From contig CBDFHH010000003.1 in assembly GCA_965247665.1 (NCBI GenBank), positions 434,001-498,000 of the forward strand: 64,000 nucleotides of DNA, in the 5' to 3' direction. Under the pieces are notes generated by a model. The model was given only the letters and a program-made list of their open reading frames with translations. It did not search any database and had not been told where the DNA came from. This document shows, piece by piece, positions 1 through 8,907 of this stretch. The DNA is from CAUZWH01 sp965247665. GTDB lineage: Bacteria > Pseudomonadota > Alphaproteobacteria > SHVV01. Numbering within the stretch: position 1 is the stretch's first letter; each line of letters starts with the position of its first letter. Both the position numbers and the translations under genes were made by a program.

Positions 1-44
1 AGCGCGGCCCGAGCCCGTCGCCGCGTTTCGTGCATGATTCCCAT
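1..44 (-). CDS. Probable FtsB/DivIC septum-formation initiator, 5' fragment (cut by window edge)
   Basis: Only the first codons are inside the window, reading M-G-I-M-H-E-T-R-R-R-A-R-A-A on the minus strand, starting 90 bp after the enolase stop. A short basic N-terminus ahead of a membrane helix is what alphaproteobacterial FtsB proteins show, and ftsB often follows eno in these genomes (known synteny). FtsB is a small bitopic divisome protein. The ATG at 33-35 is an alternative start, with GGGA just upstream. The identification rests on position and 14 residues, so it is tentative. Confidence 0.35.
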   Translation of the reverse strand, partial: MGIMHETRRRARAA

Positions 45-134
45 ACCGGCATCGAATCACGCGGGATTCCGGACGGTCAACCGAAAAACGATTGGGCGCC
101 CCCGTTTACCTGCGAGTGTTGCAATCCGGACCCA

Positions 135-1412
135 CTAGCCGCGCGCCAGGGCAGAGCGACCCGGATACTTGGCCTGCGGGCCGAGTTGTTCTTCGATGCG
201 TACCAATTGGTTGTACTTGGCGAGGCGATCCGAGCGCGACAGCGATCCGGTTTTGATCTGCCCGCAATTGGTCGCAACGGCGATATCGGCGATAGTCGTA
301 TCTTCGGTTTCGCCGGACCGATGCGAAATGACGCAGCGGTAACCTGCGCGATGGGCGATGTCCACGGTTTTCAGGGTCTCGCTCAGGGTACCAATCTGGT
401 TGGGTTTTATGAGAATGGCGTTGGCGACGCCCTGCCCGATACCCTGCACAAGACGTTCGGGATTGGTGACAAAAAGATCGTCGCCGACGAGTTGGACCCG
501 ATCGCCCAGGGCCTCGGTCAGCGCCGCCCAGCCCTGCCAATCGTCCTCTGCCATGCCGTCCTCGATGGACAGGATCGGATATCGCGACACCAAATCTTCG
601 TAATACCCGACGAGACCGTCCGCATCGAGCGTCTTGCCCTCTCCCGACAGAACGTATCGGCCGTTGCAAAAAAATTCAGTCGAAGCGGGATCCAGGGCGA
701 TCGCGATATCATCGCCCGGGGCATAACCTGCCCTTTCGATTGCCGTCGTGACGAACCCCAGCGCTTCGTCTGCGTTGCGCAATGCCGGCGCGAAGCCCCC
801 CTCGTCGCCTACGTTCGTAGTATGACCCGCGTCGCTCAGTGCCCGCCGCAATGCGTGGAAAACTTCGGCACCGTGGCGCACCGCCTCGGCGATCGAATCT
901 GCCGCGACCGGCAGGATCATGAACTCCTGGATATCGACCGGATTATCCGCGTGGGCGCCGCCGTTGACGATGTTCATCATGGGGACTGGCAGCACGCAGG
1001 CATCGGCACCACCGAGATAGCGGTAAAGCGGCAGATCGTGGGCGGCGGCCGCTGCTTTGGCGACTGCCAGGCTGATGCCCAGTGTCGCGTTTGCCCCGAC
1101 ACGCGACTTATCCGGCGTGCCGTCCAGGGCGACCAGGGCGGCGTCGATCTGTGATTGGTTTTCGGCATCGAGCCCCATCAAGGCTTCGAACAGCTCGCCG
1201 TTTATCGCCGCGACGGCGCGTTGGACCCCTTTCCCACCAAAACGATCGCCGCCGTCGCGCAGCTCGACGGCCTCGTAGCGCCCGGTCGAAGCGCCGGAAG
1301 GCACCGCAGCGCGGCCCGAGTATCCGTTTTCGAGAGCGACATCGACCTCGATGGTGGGATTGCCGCGGCTATCGAGGATTTCGCGTCCAATGATGTCGAT
1401 GATGGCGCTCAT
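135..1412 (-). CDS. eno: Enolase (phosphopyruvate hydratase)
   Basis: Converts 2-phosphoglycerate to phosphoenolpyruvate in glycolysis and is cytoplasmic, often a degradosome partner. The 425-aa length is normal. It begins MSAIIDIIGREILDSRGNPT. The flexible-loop motif SGASTG lies near residue 40, the acid/base Glu in GDEGGFAP near 208, Mg ligands in ALDPAS, SIEDGMAEDDW and GDDLFVTN, the catalytic Lys in LIKPNQIGTLSET, and SHRSGETED follows. The start has a GGGAG ribosome site, and its ATG overlaps the kdsA stop by one base (TAATG), so the two are translationally coupled at the end of the tpiA-secG-pyrG-kdsA-eno series. Confidence 0.98.
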   Translation of the reverse strand: MSAIIDIIGREILDSRGNPTIEVDVALENGYSGRAAVPSGASTGRYEAVELRDGGDRFGGKGVQRAVAAINGELFEALMGLDAENQSQIDAALVALDGTPDKSRVGANATLGISLAVAKAAAAAHDLPLYRYLGGADACVLPVPMMNIVNGGAHADNPVDIQEFMILPVAADSIAEAVRHGAEVFHALRRALSDAGHTTNVGDEGGFAPALRNADEALGFVTTAIERAGYAPGDDIAIALDPASTEFFCNGRYVLSGEGKTLDADGLVGYYEDLVSRYPILSIEDGMAEDDWQGWAALTEALGDRVQLVGDDLFVTNPERLVQGIGQGVANAILIKPNQIGTLSETLKTVDIAHRAGYRCVISHRSGETEDTTIADIAVATNCGQIKTGSLSRSDRLAKYNQLVRIEEQLGPQAKYPGRSALARG

Positions 1413-2266
1413 TACTCTCCCGACAAGGACTTGGATAAGCGATCGAATTCCATCAGTTGAGCGATCAACGGCGGCATGTCGCTCATCGGGACCATGTTGG
1501 GTCCATCCGACGGTGCGCGGGCGGGATTGGGGTGAGTTTCCATGAAAACGGCGGCGACCCCGACCGCCACGGCGGCACGGGCGAGCACCGCAACGAAGCG
1601 GCGCTCCCCGCCGCTCGCGTGACCCTGACCACCCGGCTGCTGAACCGAGTGAGTGGCATCAAACACAACCGGGAAACCCATCTCGGCGAGAACCGGAAGA
1701 GATCGCAGGTCTGAAACCAGCGTGTTGTAACCGAAGCTGACCCCACGCTCGCACACCAGAACGCGACGGTTTCCGCTCTCGGTTAGTTTGGCGACGACGT
1801 TTTTCATATCCCACGGCGCGAGGAACTGGCCCTTCTTCACATGGACTACGCGTCCGGTCGCCGCCGCCGCCCGCAACAAATCGGTTTGCCGACACAGGAA
1901 TGCCGGGATCTGTAGCACATCGACAGCTTCGGCCACCGGGGCGCATTGCTCTGCGGTGTGAACGTCGGTCAGAACCGGGCAGCCGACCGTCTCACGGATC
2001 TCGGCGAAGATCGGCAGCGATTCGTCGAAGCCAACCCCGCGTGGGCTATTCCCGCTGGTGCGATTGGCCTTGTCGAACGACGTTTTATAGATCAGCCCGA
2101 TGCCCAGCTTTCCCGTCATCTCAGCCAGCGCCTGCGCGGTTTCGAGAGCGTGGGTACGACCCTCCATCGCACACGGACCGGCAATCAGCGCCAACGGGCG
2201 GTTGTTGCCCAGGGTCAGGCGAGTGACCGCGCCGTCGCCGACGGTGACCTGTTCCGCAGCGGCCAT
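1412..2266 (-). CDS. kdsA: 3-deoxy-8-phosphooctulonate synthase (KDO8P synthase)
   Basis: Condenses phosphoenolpyruvate with arabinose 5-phosphate to KDO 8-phosphate, precursor of the inner-core sugar of LPS. The 284 aa match the family. Recognisable segments are the PEP-binding KTSFDKANRTS near residue 60, DVHTAEQC, VKKGQFLAPWDMKN, and VFDATHSVQQPGG with its conserved His. Fourteen bases separate it from pyrG upstream, and its stop overlaps the eno start. Linkage of PEP-using kdsA with PEP-making eno is common in Gram-negative genomes. Confidence 0.97.
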   Translation of the reverse strand: MAAAEQVTVGDGAVTRLTLGNNRPLALIAGPCAMEGRTHALETAQALAEMTGKLGIGLIYKTSFDKANRTSGNSPRGVGFDESLPIFAEIRETVGCPVLTDVHTAEQCAPVAEAVDVLQIPAFLCRQTDLLRAAAATGRVVHVKKGQFLAPWDMKNVVAKLTESGNRRVLVCERGVSFGYNTLVSDLRSLPVLAEMGFPVVFDATHSVQQPGGQGHASGGERRFVAVLARAAVAVGVAAVFMETHPNPARAPSDGPNMVPMSDMPPLIAQLMEFDRLSKSLSGE

Positions 2267-2280
2267 GTGTCGCGCCGGGC

Positions 2281-3909
2281 CTAGACGAGGCGCGATTGTT
2301 CAACCGCCGCTCGAACGAAGGACCGAAACAGCGGATGTGGATCGAACGGCTTCGACTTGAGCTCGGGATGGAACTGGACGCCGATAAACCACGGGTGGCC
2401 GATCAGCTCGATTATTTCGGGCAACAAGCCGTCGGGTGACATGCCGGAAAAGGTCAACCCCGCCTTCTCAAGCCGATCGCGCATGGTGATGTTGATCTCG
2501 TAGCGATGGCGATGGCGTTCCCGGATGCAGGGAACATCGCCGTAGATATCGCGGACCCGACTACCCTCCTTGAGATGGCATTCATATGCGCCGAGACGCA
2601 TCGTGCCACCGAGATCATCGGCGGCAGAGCGCACCACGATTTCATCACCCCGCGCCCATTCGGTTAGCAGCCCGACAACGGGCACCTTGACGGGACCAAA
2701 CTCGCTCGAGCCTGCCCCCTCGATACCGGCGATATTGCGGGCGGCGTCGAGCACCGCCATCTGCATACCGAAGCAGATGCCAAAGTAAGGGATCTTGTTC
2801 TCGCGCGCATATGTGACGGCCGCGATCTTTCCTTCCGAGCCGCGCTCACCGAATCCGCCCGGCACCAGAATCCCATTCACGTCTTCGAGGTGGTGGCCGT
2901 TGTCTGGCCGTTCGAAAATCTCGGCATCGAGCCAGGCGAGATCGACCGCTACCCGATTGGCAATGCCGCCATGCACCAACGCTTCTCCAAGCGAGATATA
3001 GGCATCCCTGAGTTCGGTGTACTTGCCGACTACGGCGATGCGCACGCTGCCCTCAGCTGCGTGGAGCCGGTCGTAAATCTCTCGCCAGCGTGACAGGTCC
3101 GGTGCCGGCGCATCTTTCTTGAAGTGCGCCAGGGCTTGGGTATCGAGCCCCTCCTCGTGATAGCGGATCGGCACCTCATAGATCGAATTCACATCCGGTG
3201 CACTGATCACGTCTTCTTCGCGGACATTGCAGAACAGAGCTATCTTGCTGCGCACCCCGTCAGGCAGGGGCCGCTCGCTGCGACACAGCAGGATATCCGG
3301 CTGCAGGCCGATACTGCGCAGCTCCTTCACCGAGTGCTGCGTGGGCTTGGTCTTGAGCTCGCCGGCTGCGCTGATGTGGGGAACAAGGGTGAGATGCAGG
3401 AACAGTGCGCGATCGCGCCCGAGGTCGTTGGCCATCTGCCTGATCGCTTCGAGAAACGGCAGACTTTCGATGTCGCCGACCGTGCCGCCAATCTCGATCA
3501 GGACGAAATCCGCGCCCTCGGCCCCAGAACGTACGAACTCCTTGATCTCGTCGGTAACATGCGGGATTACCTGGACCGTTCGGCCGAGATAGTCGCCGCG
3601 ACGTTCCTTGGCGATGACCGATTGGTAGATGCGACCCGACGTCACGTTGTCGCTTCCGCGTGACGGTACGCCCGTGAATCGCTCGTAGTGGCCGAGGTCG
3701 AGATCGGTTTCGGCGCCATCATCGGTGACGTAGACCTCGCCGTGCTGATACGGGCTCATTGTCCCCGGGTCGACGTTCAAATAGGGGTCAAGTTTGCGCA
3801 AACGAACCTCGAAGCCGCGCGATTGCAGCAAGGCGCCGAGCGCCGCCGAAGCTAGCCCCTTGCCGAGGGACGACACCACGCCGCCGGTGACGAAAATGAA
3901 CCGGGTCAT
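2281..3909 (-). CDS. pyrG: CTP synthase
   Basis: Makes CTP from UTP, ATP and glutamine. The 542-aa protein has the usual two parts: an N-terminal amidoligase (about 1-265, starting MTRFIFVTGGVVSSLGKGL with its P-loop-like segment) and a C-terminal class I glutamine amidotransferase domain. The nucleophile Cys sits in FGICFGMQ, and the catalytic His-Glu in GVQFHPEL near the C-terminus. It lies 75 bp downstream of secG and 14 bp upstream of kdsA in one minus-strand run. Confidence 0.98.
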   Translation of the reverse strand: MTRFIFVTGGVVSSLGKGLASAALGALLQSRGFEVRLRKLDPYLNVDPGTMSPYQHGEVYVTDDGAETDLDLGHYERFTGVPSRGSDNVTSGRIYQSVIAKERRGDYLGRTVQVIPHVTDEIKEFVRSGAEGADFVLIEIGGTVGDIESLPFLEAIRQMANDLGRDRALFLHLTLVPHISAAGELKTKPTQHSVKELRSIGLQPDILLCRSERPLPDGVRSKIALFCNVREEDVISAPDVNSIYEVPIRYHEEGLDTQALAHFKKDAPAPDLSRWREIYDRLHAAEGSVRIAVVGKYTELRDAYISLGEALVHGGIANRVAVDLAWLDAEIFERPDNGHHLEDVNGILVPGGFGERGSEGKIAAVTYARENKIPYFGICFGMQMAVLDAARNIAGIEGAGSSEFGPVKVPVVGLLTEWARGDEIVVRSAADDLGGTMRLGAYECHLKEGSRVRDIYGDVPCIRERHRHRYEINITMRDRLEKAGLTFSGMSPDGLLPEIIELIGHPWFIGVQFHPELKSKPFDPHPLFRSFVRAAVEQSRLV

Positions 3910-3984
3910 GACGCGGCGCGCCGATCTAGAGTCGGTGATGGAAGGGAATGGCGGGCACCGCGCAGGCGGTCTCGCCCGGTTTCG

Positions 3985-4305
3985 CTATTCGCTGGTTGGC
4001 GCAATCGGTGCACTTGGTTTTGCGGGCTCGGTTTGTGCCGGCGGCGGCACCGATTCGAGAATCGAACGCTCGCGTCCGCCGCCCGCCAGGATTGCCAGAG
4101 TGAGGCTGGTGGCAATGAAGCAGGTCGCAAGAACCGCTGTCGTTCGGGTCAGCAGATTGGCCGCCGAACGGCCGGTCATGAGGCCGCCGCCGGCGCCGCC
4201 GCTGCCTCCGATACCGAGTGCCCCACCTTCGCTGCGTTGCAGCAGCACGACGCCGATCAGGGAAAGCGCGAGTATGATGTGAATGACCAGAAGCACGGTC
4301 GTCAT
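3985..4305 (-). CDS. secG: Preprotein translocase subunit SecG
   Basis: Small accessory subunit of the SecYEG inner-membrane channel. The 106 aa contain two membrane helices (about residues 3-20 and 55-75) separated by the glycine-rich cytoplasmic loop typical of SecG (GGALGIGGSGGAGGG) and followed by RSAANLLTRTTA, the conserved second-helix entry. The tail is proline-rich and variable. The position between tpiA and pyrG is common in this group. Confidence 0.93.
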   Translation of the reverse strand: MTTVLLVIHIILALSLIGVVLLQRSEGGALGIGGSGGAGGGLMTGRSAANLLTRTTAVLATCFIATSLTLAILAGGGRERSILESVPPPAQTEPAKPSAPIAPTSE

Positions 4306-4755
4306 GCGTTCGCTCAGCCAGTTCCGCGGCGTCGCGACGACGCCAGCGCGCTTTTACACCATGTTGACGCGAACACCAAGCAATCGCTCGATTGCGGCTT
4401 GCGGCGTTGCACGGACACTTATCTCGCGAGAAATCGACGCAGCTTGGCGGGATCGCGGCGCCGAACGCGCGGGCCCCGCAATGGTCAAGACCGAGATTCG
4501 CTTGTGACCACGATCCACGGAACCACGCGTTCAAAACGGAGGCCGATTCGAAGCCTGCGCGTCATCCGGCGCGGCCGCTTCGCGTCGCGCCCCGGCACCG
4601 CAGATCCCGCGCGAGCAGCGCCGGCTCGCCCATTATGAACGAGTTTCCCCTACCCCGCCTCCGCCACGCCGACATATCCTGGTCTTGCCCGGACCACTTG
4701 CTTCTTAAAGGGGTCGCGTCAACAACCGTAGTTGCGACGCTAGAGGCGATCGGCC
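4306..4755. other. Non-coding stretch between tpiA and secG
   Basis: 450 bases without a convincing gene. Reading frames here have no start with a ribosome site and no recognisable protein. It holds a possible weak terminator for tpiA at its upper end and presumably the secG promoter near 4310-4400, but I cannot pick out a clear -35/-10 pair. No tRNA T-arm signature was seen. Confidence 0.6.
4716..4740 (-). terminator. Possible weak terminator after tpiA
   Basis: An imperfect hairpin lies 15 bases past the tpiA stop: GCGTC and CAAC pair with GTTG and GACGC around a four-base loop with small bulges. On the minus strand it is followed only by a short T-containing stretch (CCCCTTTAAG), so it is a weak candidate. 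Confidence 0.3.
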
Positions 4756-5508
4756 CTATCGGGCACCTGCCGCCGCGATAGCGATGAAGTCATCGGCGTC
4801 GAGACTGGCGCCACCGACGAGCGCGCCATCAACTTTATCCGCCGACAATATCTCGCCGGCATTGCCAGGCTCTACCGATCCGCCATAAAGCAGGCGAACC
4901 GCCGCACCTGCATCCGAGAAACGCTCGACCAGCTTGTCCCGCAGGAAGCTGTGGACTTCTTCGATATCACCAACGCTTGGTGTACGGCCGGTACCGATCG
5001 CCCATACTGGCTCGTAAGCCACAACCAGTGGCTCCGGATCGCAGTTGCTCGGAAGCGAGCCGGCCAATTGACCGCCCACGACCTGAAGCGCCAAGCCACT
5101 GTCACGTTGATCCGCGGTCTCACCAACACAGACGATTGCGTTGAGACCGGCCGCCTGCGCACAAGCTGCTTTGCGAGCGACGATCGTGTCGTTTTCGCCA
5201 CGCGGCCCGCGGCGTTCCGAATGGCCGACGATTACGAAGCTGCAGCCGAGATCCGCCACCATCTCGGCACTCACGTCGCCGGTAAAGGCGCCGCCAACCT
5301 CGCCCGAGCAATCCTGCGCCCCCAGGGCGACCGCACTGCCGGAGACGATCGCCGCAATATCGCCCAATAGCGTTGCCGGCGGACACAGCAACAAATCGTC
5401 TTTCAGCGATGCCGTGCCCGCTCTCTCGACGACCGCCGTCGCCAACGCGCACCCGTTTGCGCGCAGGCCGTTCATTTTCCAGTTGCCCGCGATTAATCGA
5501 CGCTGCAC
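4756..5508 (-). CDS. tpiA: Triosephosphate isomerase
   Basis: Interconverts dihydroxyacetone phosphate and glyceraldehyde 3-phosphate. Visible motifs: AGNWKMNG at the N-terminus (catalytic Lys), GHSERR (electrophilic His), AYEPVWAIGTG (catalytic Glu) and YGGSV (phosphate loop). I chose the GTG start at 5508, giving 250 aa, because AAGGAGG sits about 11 bases upstream. The frame stays open to an ATG at 5553, which would add 15 unconserved residues ahead of this Shine-Dalgarno sequence. It is divergent from the PpiD-like gene and first in the minus-strand series ending at eno. Confidence 0.97.
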   Translation of the reverse strand: MQRRLIAGNWKMNGLRANGCALATAVVERAGTASLKDDLLLCPPATLLGDIAAIVSGSAVALGAQDCSGEVGGAFTGDVSAEMVADLGCSFVIVGHSERRGPRGENDTIVARKAACAQAAGLNAIVCVGETADQRDSGLALQVVGGQLAGSLPSNCDPEPLVVAYEPVWAIGTGRTPSVGDIEEVHSFLRDKLVERFSDAGAAVRLLYGGSVEPGNAGEILSADKVDGALVGGASLDADDFIAIAAAGAR

Positions 5509-5665
5509 CGGCTCGTCAACCTCCTTTCGAGAAACATTGCGTCGGTTTAGCAAACCAATATCGCGGTAGCCAGCTTGTCGCTATTCCACACCGCGTCGCC
5601 TCTTGCGGCTGCGCGTGACCGGACCCTATTATGATGCAGCGCTCGACCATAACAGGATTGGTGAC

Positions 5666-7549
5666 ATGCTCCGCTCGTTGCGACAGACCACGGGTTCGTG
5701 GGTCGTAAAGATCTTTCTTGGTATCGTCATGCTCAGCTTCGCCGTGTGGGGAGTTGGCGACATATTGCGAGGCGGCGGCAACCAATCGGTCGCAGTAGTC
5801 GGCGATGTCGGCATTGGCGCACAGGAGCTGAGCAACTCCTACCAGCGCGAGTACCAGCGCCTTTCGAATCGGTTTGGCGGGCGTCTCAGCAGCGAAGACG
5901 CCCGAAGTCTCGGCCTCGTCAACGCCACACTGGAGCGCCTCATCGGTCAAACCCTGATACAACAGGCCGCGGCTGAACTCGGCCTGACCGCAAGCGACGC
6001 CGTCATCGCGGCGGACATTCGCGCCAATCCTGCGTTCCGCAATTCGGTCGGCCAGTTCGACCCTGCGGTATTCGAGCAGACCCTGGCCAGCAATGGATTC
6101 TCGGAAGCGTCGTTTGTTGCCGCGACACGACGCGATATCGCCCGCGATCAGCTTCTCCGCGCCGTCGCGGCGAACACGCGCGCGCCGGATGTTCTCGTCG
6201 ATCGCTTCTTTAGGTACCGCGGTGAGCAACGCGTCGCCCAACTCGTGATCGTACCCACTGGTTCAACGAGGGACGTTGCCGAGCCCGACGACGCCACTTT
6301 GCAGGAGTATTATCGACAAAACGAGACTGACTACACGGCACCGGAACTTCGAGCGGTCACCTATTTCACGCTACGGCCACAAGATCTCGTCGCCGAGGTT
6401 GCCGTAACCGATGAGGAGATCGCCGAAGAGTACGATATTCGTCGCGACGAGTTCGTGACGCTCGAGCGTCGCGAAATCGAACAGCTCCTTTACGAAGACG
6501 AGAAAGCGGCACAAGCCGCATACGACCGCATCGGCCGGGGTGACGACCTCGCAGTTATCGCCCAGGATACAAAGAGCCTGACCGCGGGCGCGGTCTCGCT
6601 CGGCCTGATCACCAAATCGAGGCTGCCTAACGAGGCCCGCGAAGCCGTCTTCGCATTGGCGGAAGGGCAGATCAGCCGGCCGACAAAAAGCGCCTTTGGC
6701 TGGCACGTGTTTCGCGTTGTCAAGGTTGAACCGGGTTCGACCAAGTCGCTCGAGGATGTCAGAGAACAACTGCGCAACGATATTGCGCTGCGGGGGGCCC
6801 AGGATGTGTTGTTCGATATTGCCAACAGAATCGAAGATGAATTTGCAGGTGGCGCGTCGGTTGTCGAAGCCGCCAACCGTATGAGCATTGCGATTACCCG
6901 TGCGGACGCCGTTGATGCAGCCGGTCGCGATGCGAATGGAAACGCGATCACGACGCTGCCGCAAATCGGCGACTTTCTACCGGTCGTCTTCGCAACCGAG
7001 GTGGGCGCCGAGCCCGCTCTGCACGAGAGCGAAACCGGCTACTTCGCCTTTGGTGTCGAGGAAGTTATTGCCCCGGCGATCCGACCATTCGCTTCGATAC
7101 GCGCCAAGGTCCGCGCCGATTGGGAGGCCGCCACACGCACCGACGCCACGCAAAAAACCGCCACCGAGATCGCCGACAAGGTCCGATCGGGGACCGAGAT
7201 CGAGGGCATTGCCGGACAGAGGGGCACGCGTTTCAAGACCACCGACCCGCTAACCCGGGATTCGTTTGGCGCAGACCGCAACGTATCCGCAGAGCTCCTC
7301 ACCAAGCTATTCGATATCGCCCCGGGCGAAATCACGGTCGCCGCGACTCCGGCGCAAGACGGTTTTGTCGTCGCCAAGCTGACGGAGATACGGGCGGTCG
7401 GCGAAAAGGCGAGCGCGGAGGTGCGCACCGCCGTCGAGACGGCCATGCGACGTTCGGTGACAAACGATATTGTGTCGGCGTACCGTGCCGCACTCGCAGA
7501 GGAGTACGGCGTCGACGTCAATCAAGCCGCGATCGACGCGCTCTTCTAG
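5666..7549 (+). CDS. PpiD/SurA-type peptidyl-prolyl isomerase, membrane-anchored periplasmic chaperone
   Basis: Likely assists folding of exported proteins at the periplasmic face of the inner membrane. The 627-aa protein starts MLRSLRQTTGSWVVKIFLG, with one N-terminal membrane helix (about residues 14-34, ending FAVWGVGDIL), then a SurA_N-like helical chaperone region (Q..YQREYQRL onward), a parvulin rotamase domain (around 240-370, with FALAEGQISRPTKSAFGWHVFRV), and a long C-terminal domain. This is the PpiD layout. The ATG at 5666 was preferred over an upstream in-frame ATG because it places the anchor at the N-terminus. In related genomes it is usually followed by trpE and trpG, which are absent here. 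Confidence 0.9.
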   Translation: MLRSLRQTTGSWVVKIFLGIVMLSFAVWGVGDILRGGGNQSVAVVGDVGIGAQELSNSYQREYQRLSNRFGGRLSSEDARSLGLVNATLERLIGQTLIQQAAAELGLTASDAVIAADIRANPAFRNSVGQFDPAVFEQTLASNGFSEASFVAATRRDIARDQLLRAVAANTRAPDVLVDRFFRYRGEQRVAQLVIVPTGSTRDVAEPDDATLQEYYRQNETDYTAPELRAVTYFTLRPQDLVAEVAVTDEEIAEEYDIRRDEFVTLERREIEQLLYEDEKAAQAAYDRIGRGDDLAVIAQDTKSLTAGAVSLGLITKSRLPNEAREAVFALAEGQISRPTKSAFGWHVFRVVKVEPGSTKSLEDVREQLRNDIALRGAQDVLFDIANRIEDEFAGGASVVEAANRMSIAITRADAVDAAGRDANGNAITTLPQIGDFLPVVFATEVGAEPALHESETGYFAFGVEEVIAPAIRPFASIRAKVRADWEAATRTDATQKTATEIADKVRSGTEIEGIAGQRGTRFKTTDPLTRDSFGADRNVSAELLTKLFDIAPGEITVAATPAQDGFVVAKLTEIRAVGEKASAEVRTAVETAMRRSVTNDIVSAYRAALAEEYGVDVNQAAIDALF

Positions 7550-7561
7550 CGGTCGAATATC

Positions 7562-8575
7562 TCAGCCCGCGGCGCGGCGCTTGATGATCGCGCTGACCGG
7601 AACCAGAACCAAGCCGCGCTGTTCGAGCGTCTGCAACCAATTCGCGAGGACGTCGAGGGTTACCTTGTGCGGATGTCCGATCGCGATTGCGAACCCGCGG
7701 CTCCGAGCGATTTTCTCGAGACGATCGAGCTGCTTGGCGATGTCTCCGGCATTGAGATCGTGATCGAGAAACACGTCGCGGGCCGCGAACGGCAGTCCAT
7801 GGCGCTTCGCCACCAACTCTCCCACGCTCGCTTGCGTGGTCCGCGAATCGAGGAACGCTAGCCCCCTCCCCTTCAGCTCTCCCAGCAGCAGCTCCATCGC
7901 GTTTTCGTCGCTGGTAAAGCGACTGCCCATGTGATTGTTGATGCCGACATAACCCGTGGTTCGCGACAGTGCCCAGGCCAGCCTCTCCCTAATCTCTTCC
8001 TCGGACGATTCGGGGTGCAGGGCGCGAGGACCGGGGTCCTGCTGGTCTGAAAGCGGTACCATCGGAACGTGCAGAAAAATTTCATGCCCGGCGGCGCGGG
8101 CCCGCTCCATCTGCCGTTGCAGATCACCCGCGTATGACATGAAGGAGACGGTCAGCGGTGCGGGCAGGAAATTAACCCGCTCCGTCCCCGCCCGATTGAG
8201 CCCGGCATCATCTATCACGATTGCGATCGCCGGGCGTTCGTCGCTCGCAACGGTCACGGCATAGCGCAACCAGGGTGGTCGGGGGGCGACGCGATCCAGT
8301 TCCCCGTCCGCAGCGGGTGTAAGAGGTCGAGACAACAATTGTTGTTCCGCCGCCGACGGCGGTCCTGCTTTCGGATCGGGCTTGTTTACGCGCAGCTCGC
8401 CGAGGACCGGCACCTTCGTTGCCTTGGGAGACGGCGACATCGCGCCGGTTGCCCGGAGCGTCGACGCCTCCTCATCACCGGATTCGGTCCACAGACCGAC
8501 AGTCACTCCGAAGCCGAGCCCAAGACCCATCACCAGCAGGCTGCCGGCAATCGAGCGGAACGGGAACCGTCGCAC
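7562..8575 (-). CDS. Divergent polysaccharide deacetylase family protein (YibQ/DUF610 type)
   Basis: At least 337 aa. An N-terminal membrane helix or uncleaved signal (about 9-27, rich in Gly and Leu) is followed by a Pro/Lys linker and a polysaccharide-deacetylase-like barrel. Family motifs are AIVIDDAGLNRAGTE (metal-binding Asp pair), SFMSYAGD, HEIFLHVPMVP, GINNHMGSRFTSD, FLDSRTT and IAIGHPH. The substrate is unknown; relatives are thought to act on envelope glycans. The GTG at 8575 has no ribosome site. The frame stays open upstream, and a CTG at 8695, six bases after GAGGAG, would add about 40 basic residues (see findings). Convergent with the ppiD-like gene, 12 bp away. Confidence 0.85.
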   Translation of the reverse strand: MRRFPFRSIAGSLLVMGLGLGFGVTVGLWTESGDEEASTLRATGAMSPSPKATKVPVLGELRVNKPDPKAGPPSAAEQQLLSRPLTPAADGELDRVAPRPPWLRYAVTVASDERPAIAIVIDDAGLNRAGTERVNFLPAPLTVSFMSYAGDLQRQMERARAAGHEIFLHVPMVPLSDQQDPGPRALHPESSEEEIRERLAWALSRTTGYVGINNHMGSRFTSDENAMELLLGELKGRGLAFLDSRTTQASVGELVAKRHGLPFAARDVFLDHDLNAGDIAKQLDRLEKIARSRGFAIAIGHPHKVTLDVLANWLQTLEQRGLVLVPVSAIIKRRAAG

Positions 8576-8907
8576 GACCCGGCGGAACGGTTCGCGTACG
8601 GCAGATTGGGGCGGGGCGGCAACGCCCGCACGTCGCTGCCGCGGCGCCGGTCGAGCGGACGCTTTTTGCTTTCGGCGCTTTGTCTTGCTCGGCAGAGATG
8701 GCTCCTCAAGAAGGCCGCAGTGGCGAATCCTACACGTTGCGTCGATCCGGTAGCAACTTCGCTACGAATACGTTACGTGACGCTTTCATCAACGGTACGC
8801 TTGTCCTCGCGCGGTCGCCCCGAAGACGGTCGCTCCGAAGACTTTGTTTTCGAGGCGCGCTAGTTTATGCCTTGCATTCGTCGCCTGCGGACATCTGGGA
8901 GCGTGTC

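Noticed and set aside
30..1154. 374-aa open frame on the plus strand
   Set aside because: It is antisense to enolase, has no ribosome site and shows no family sequence; GC-rich third positions create long opposite-strand frames.
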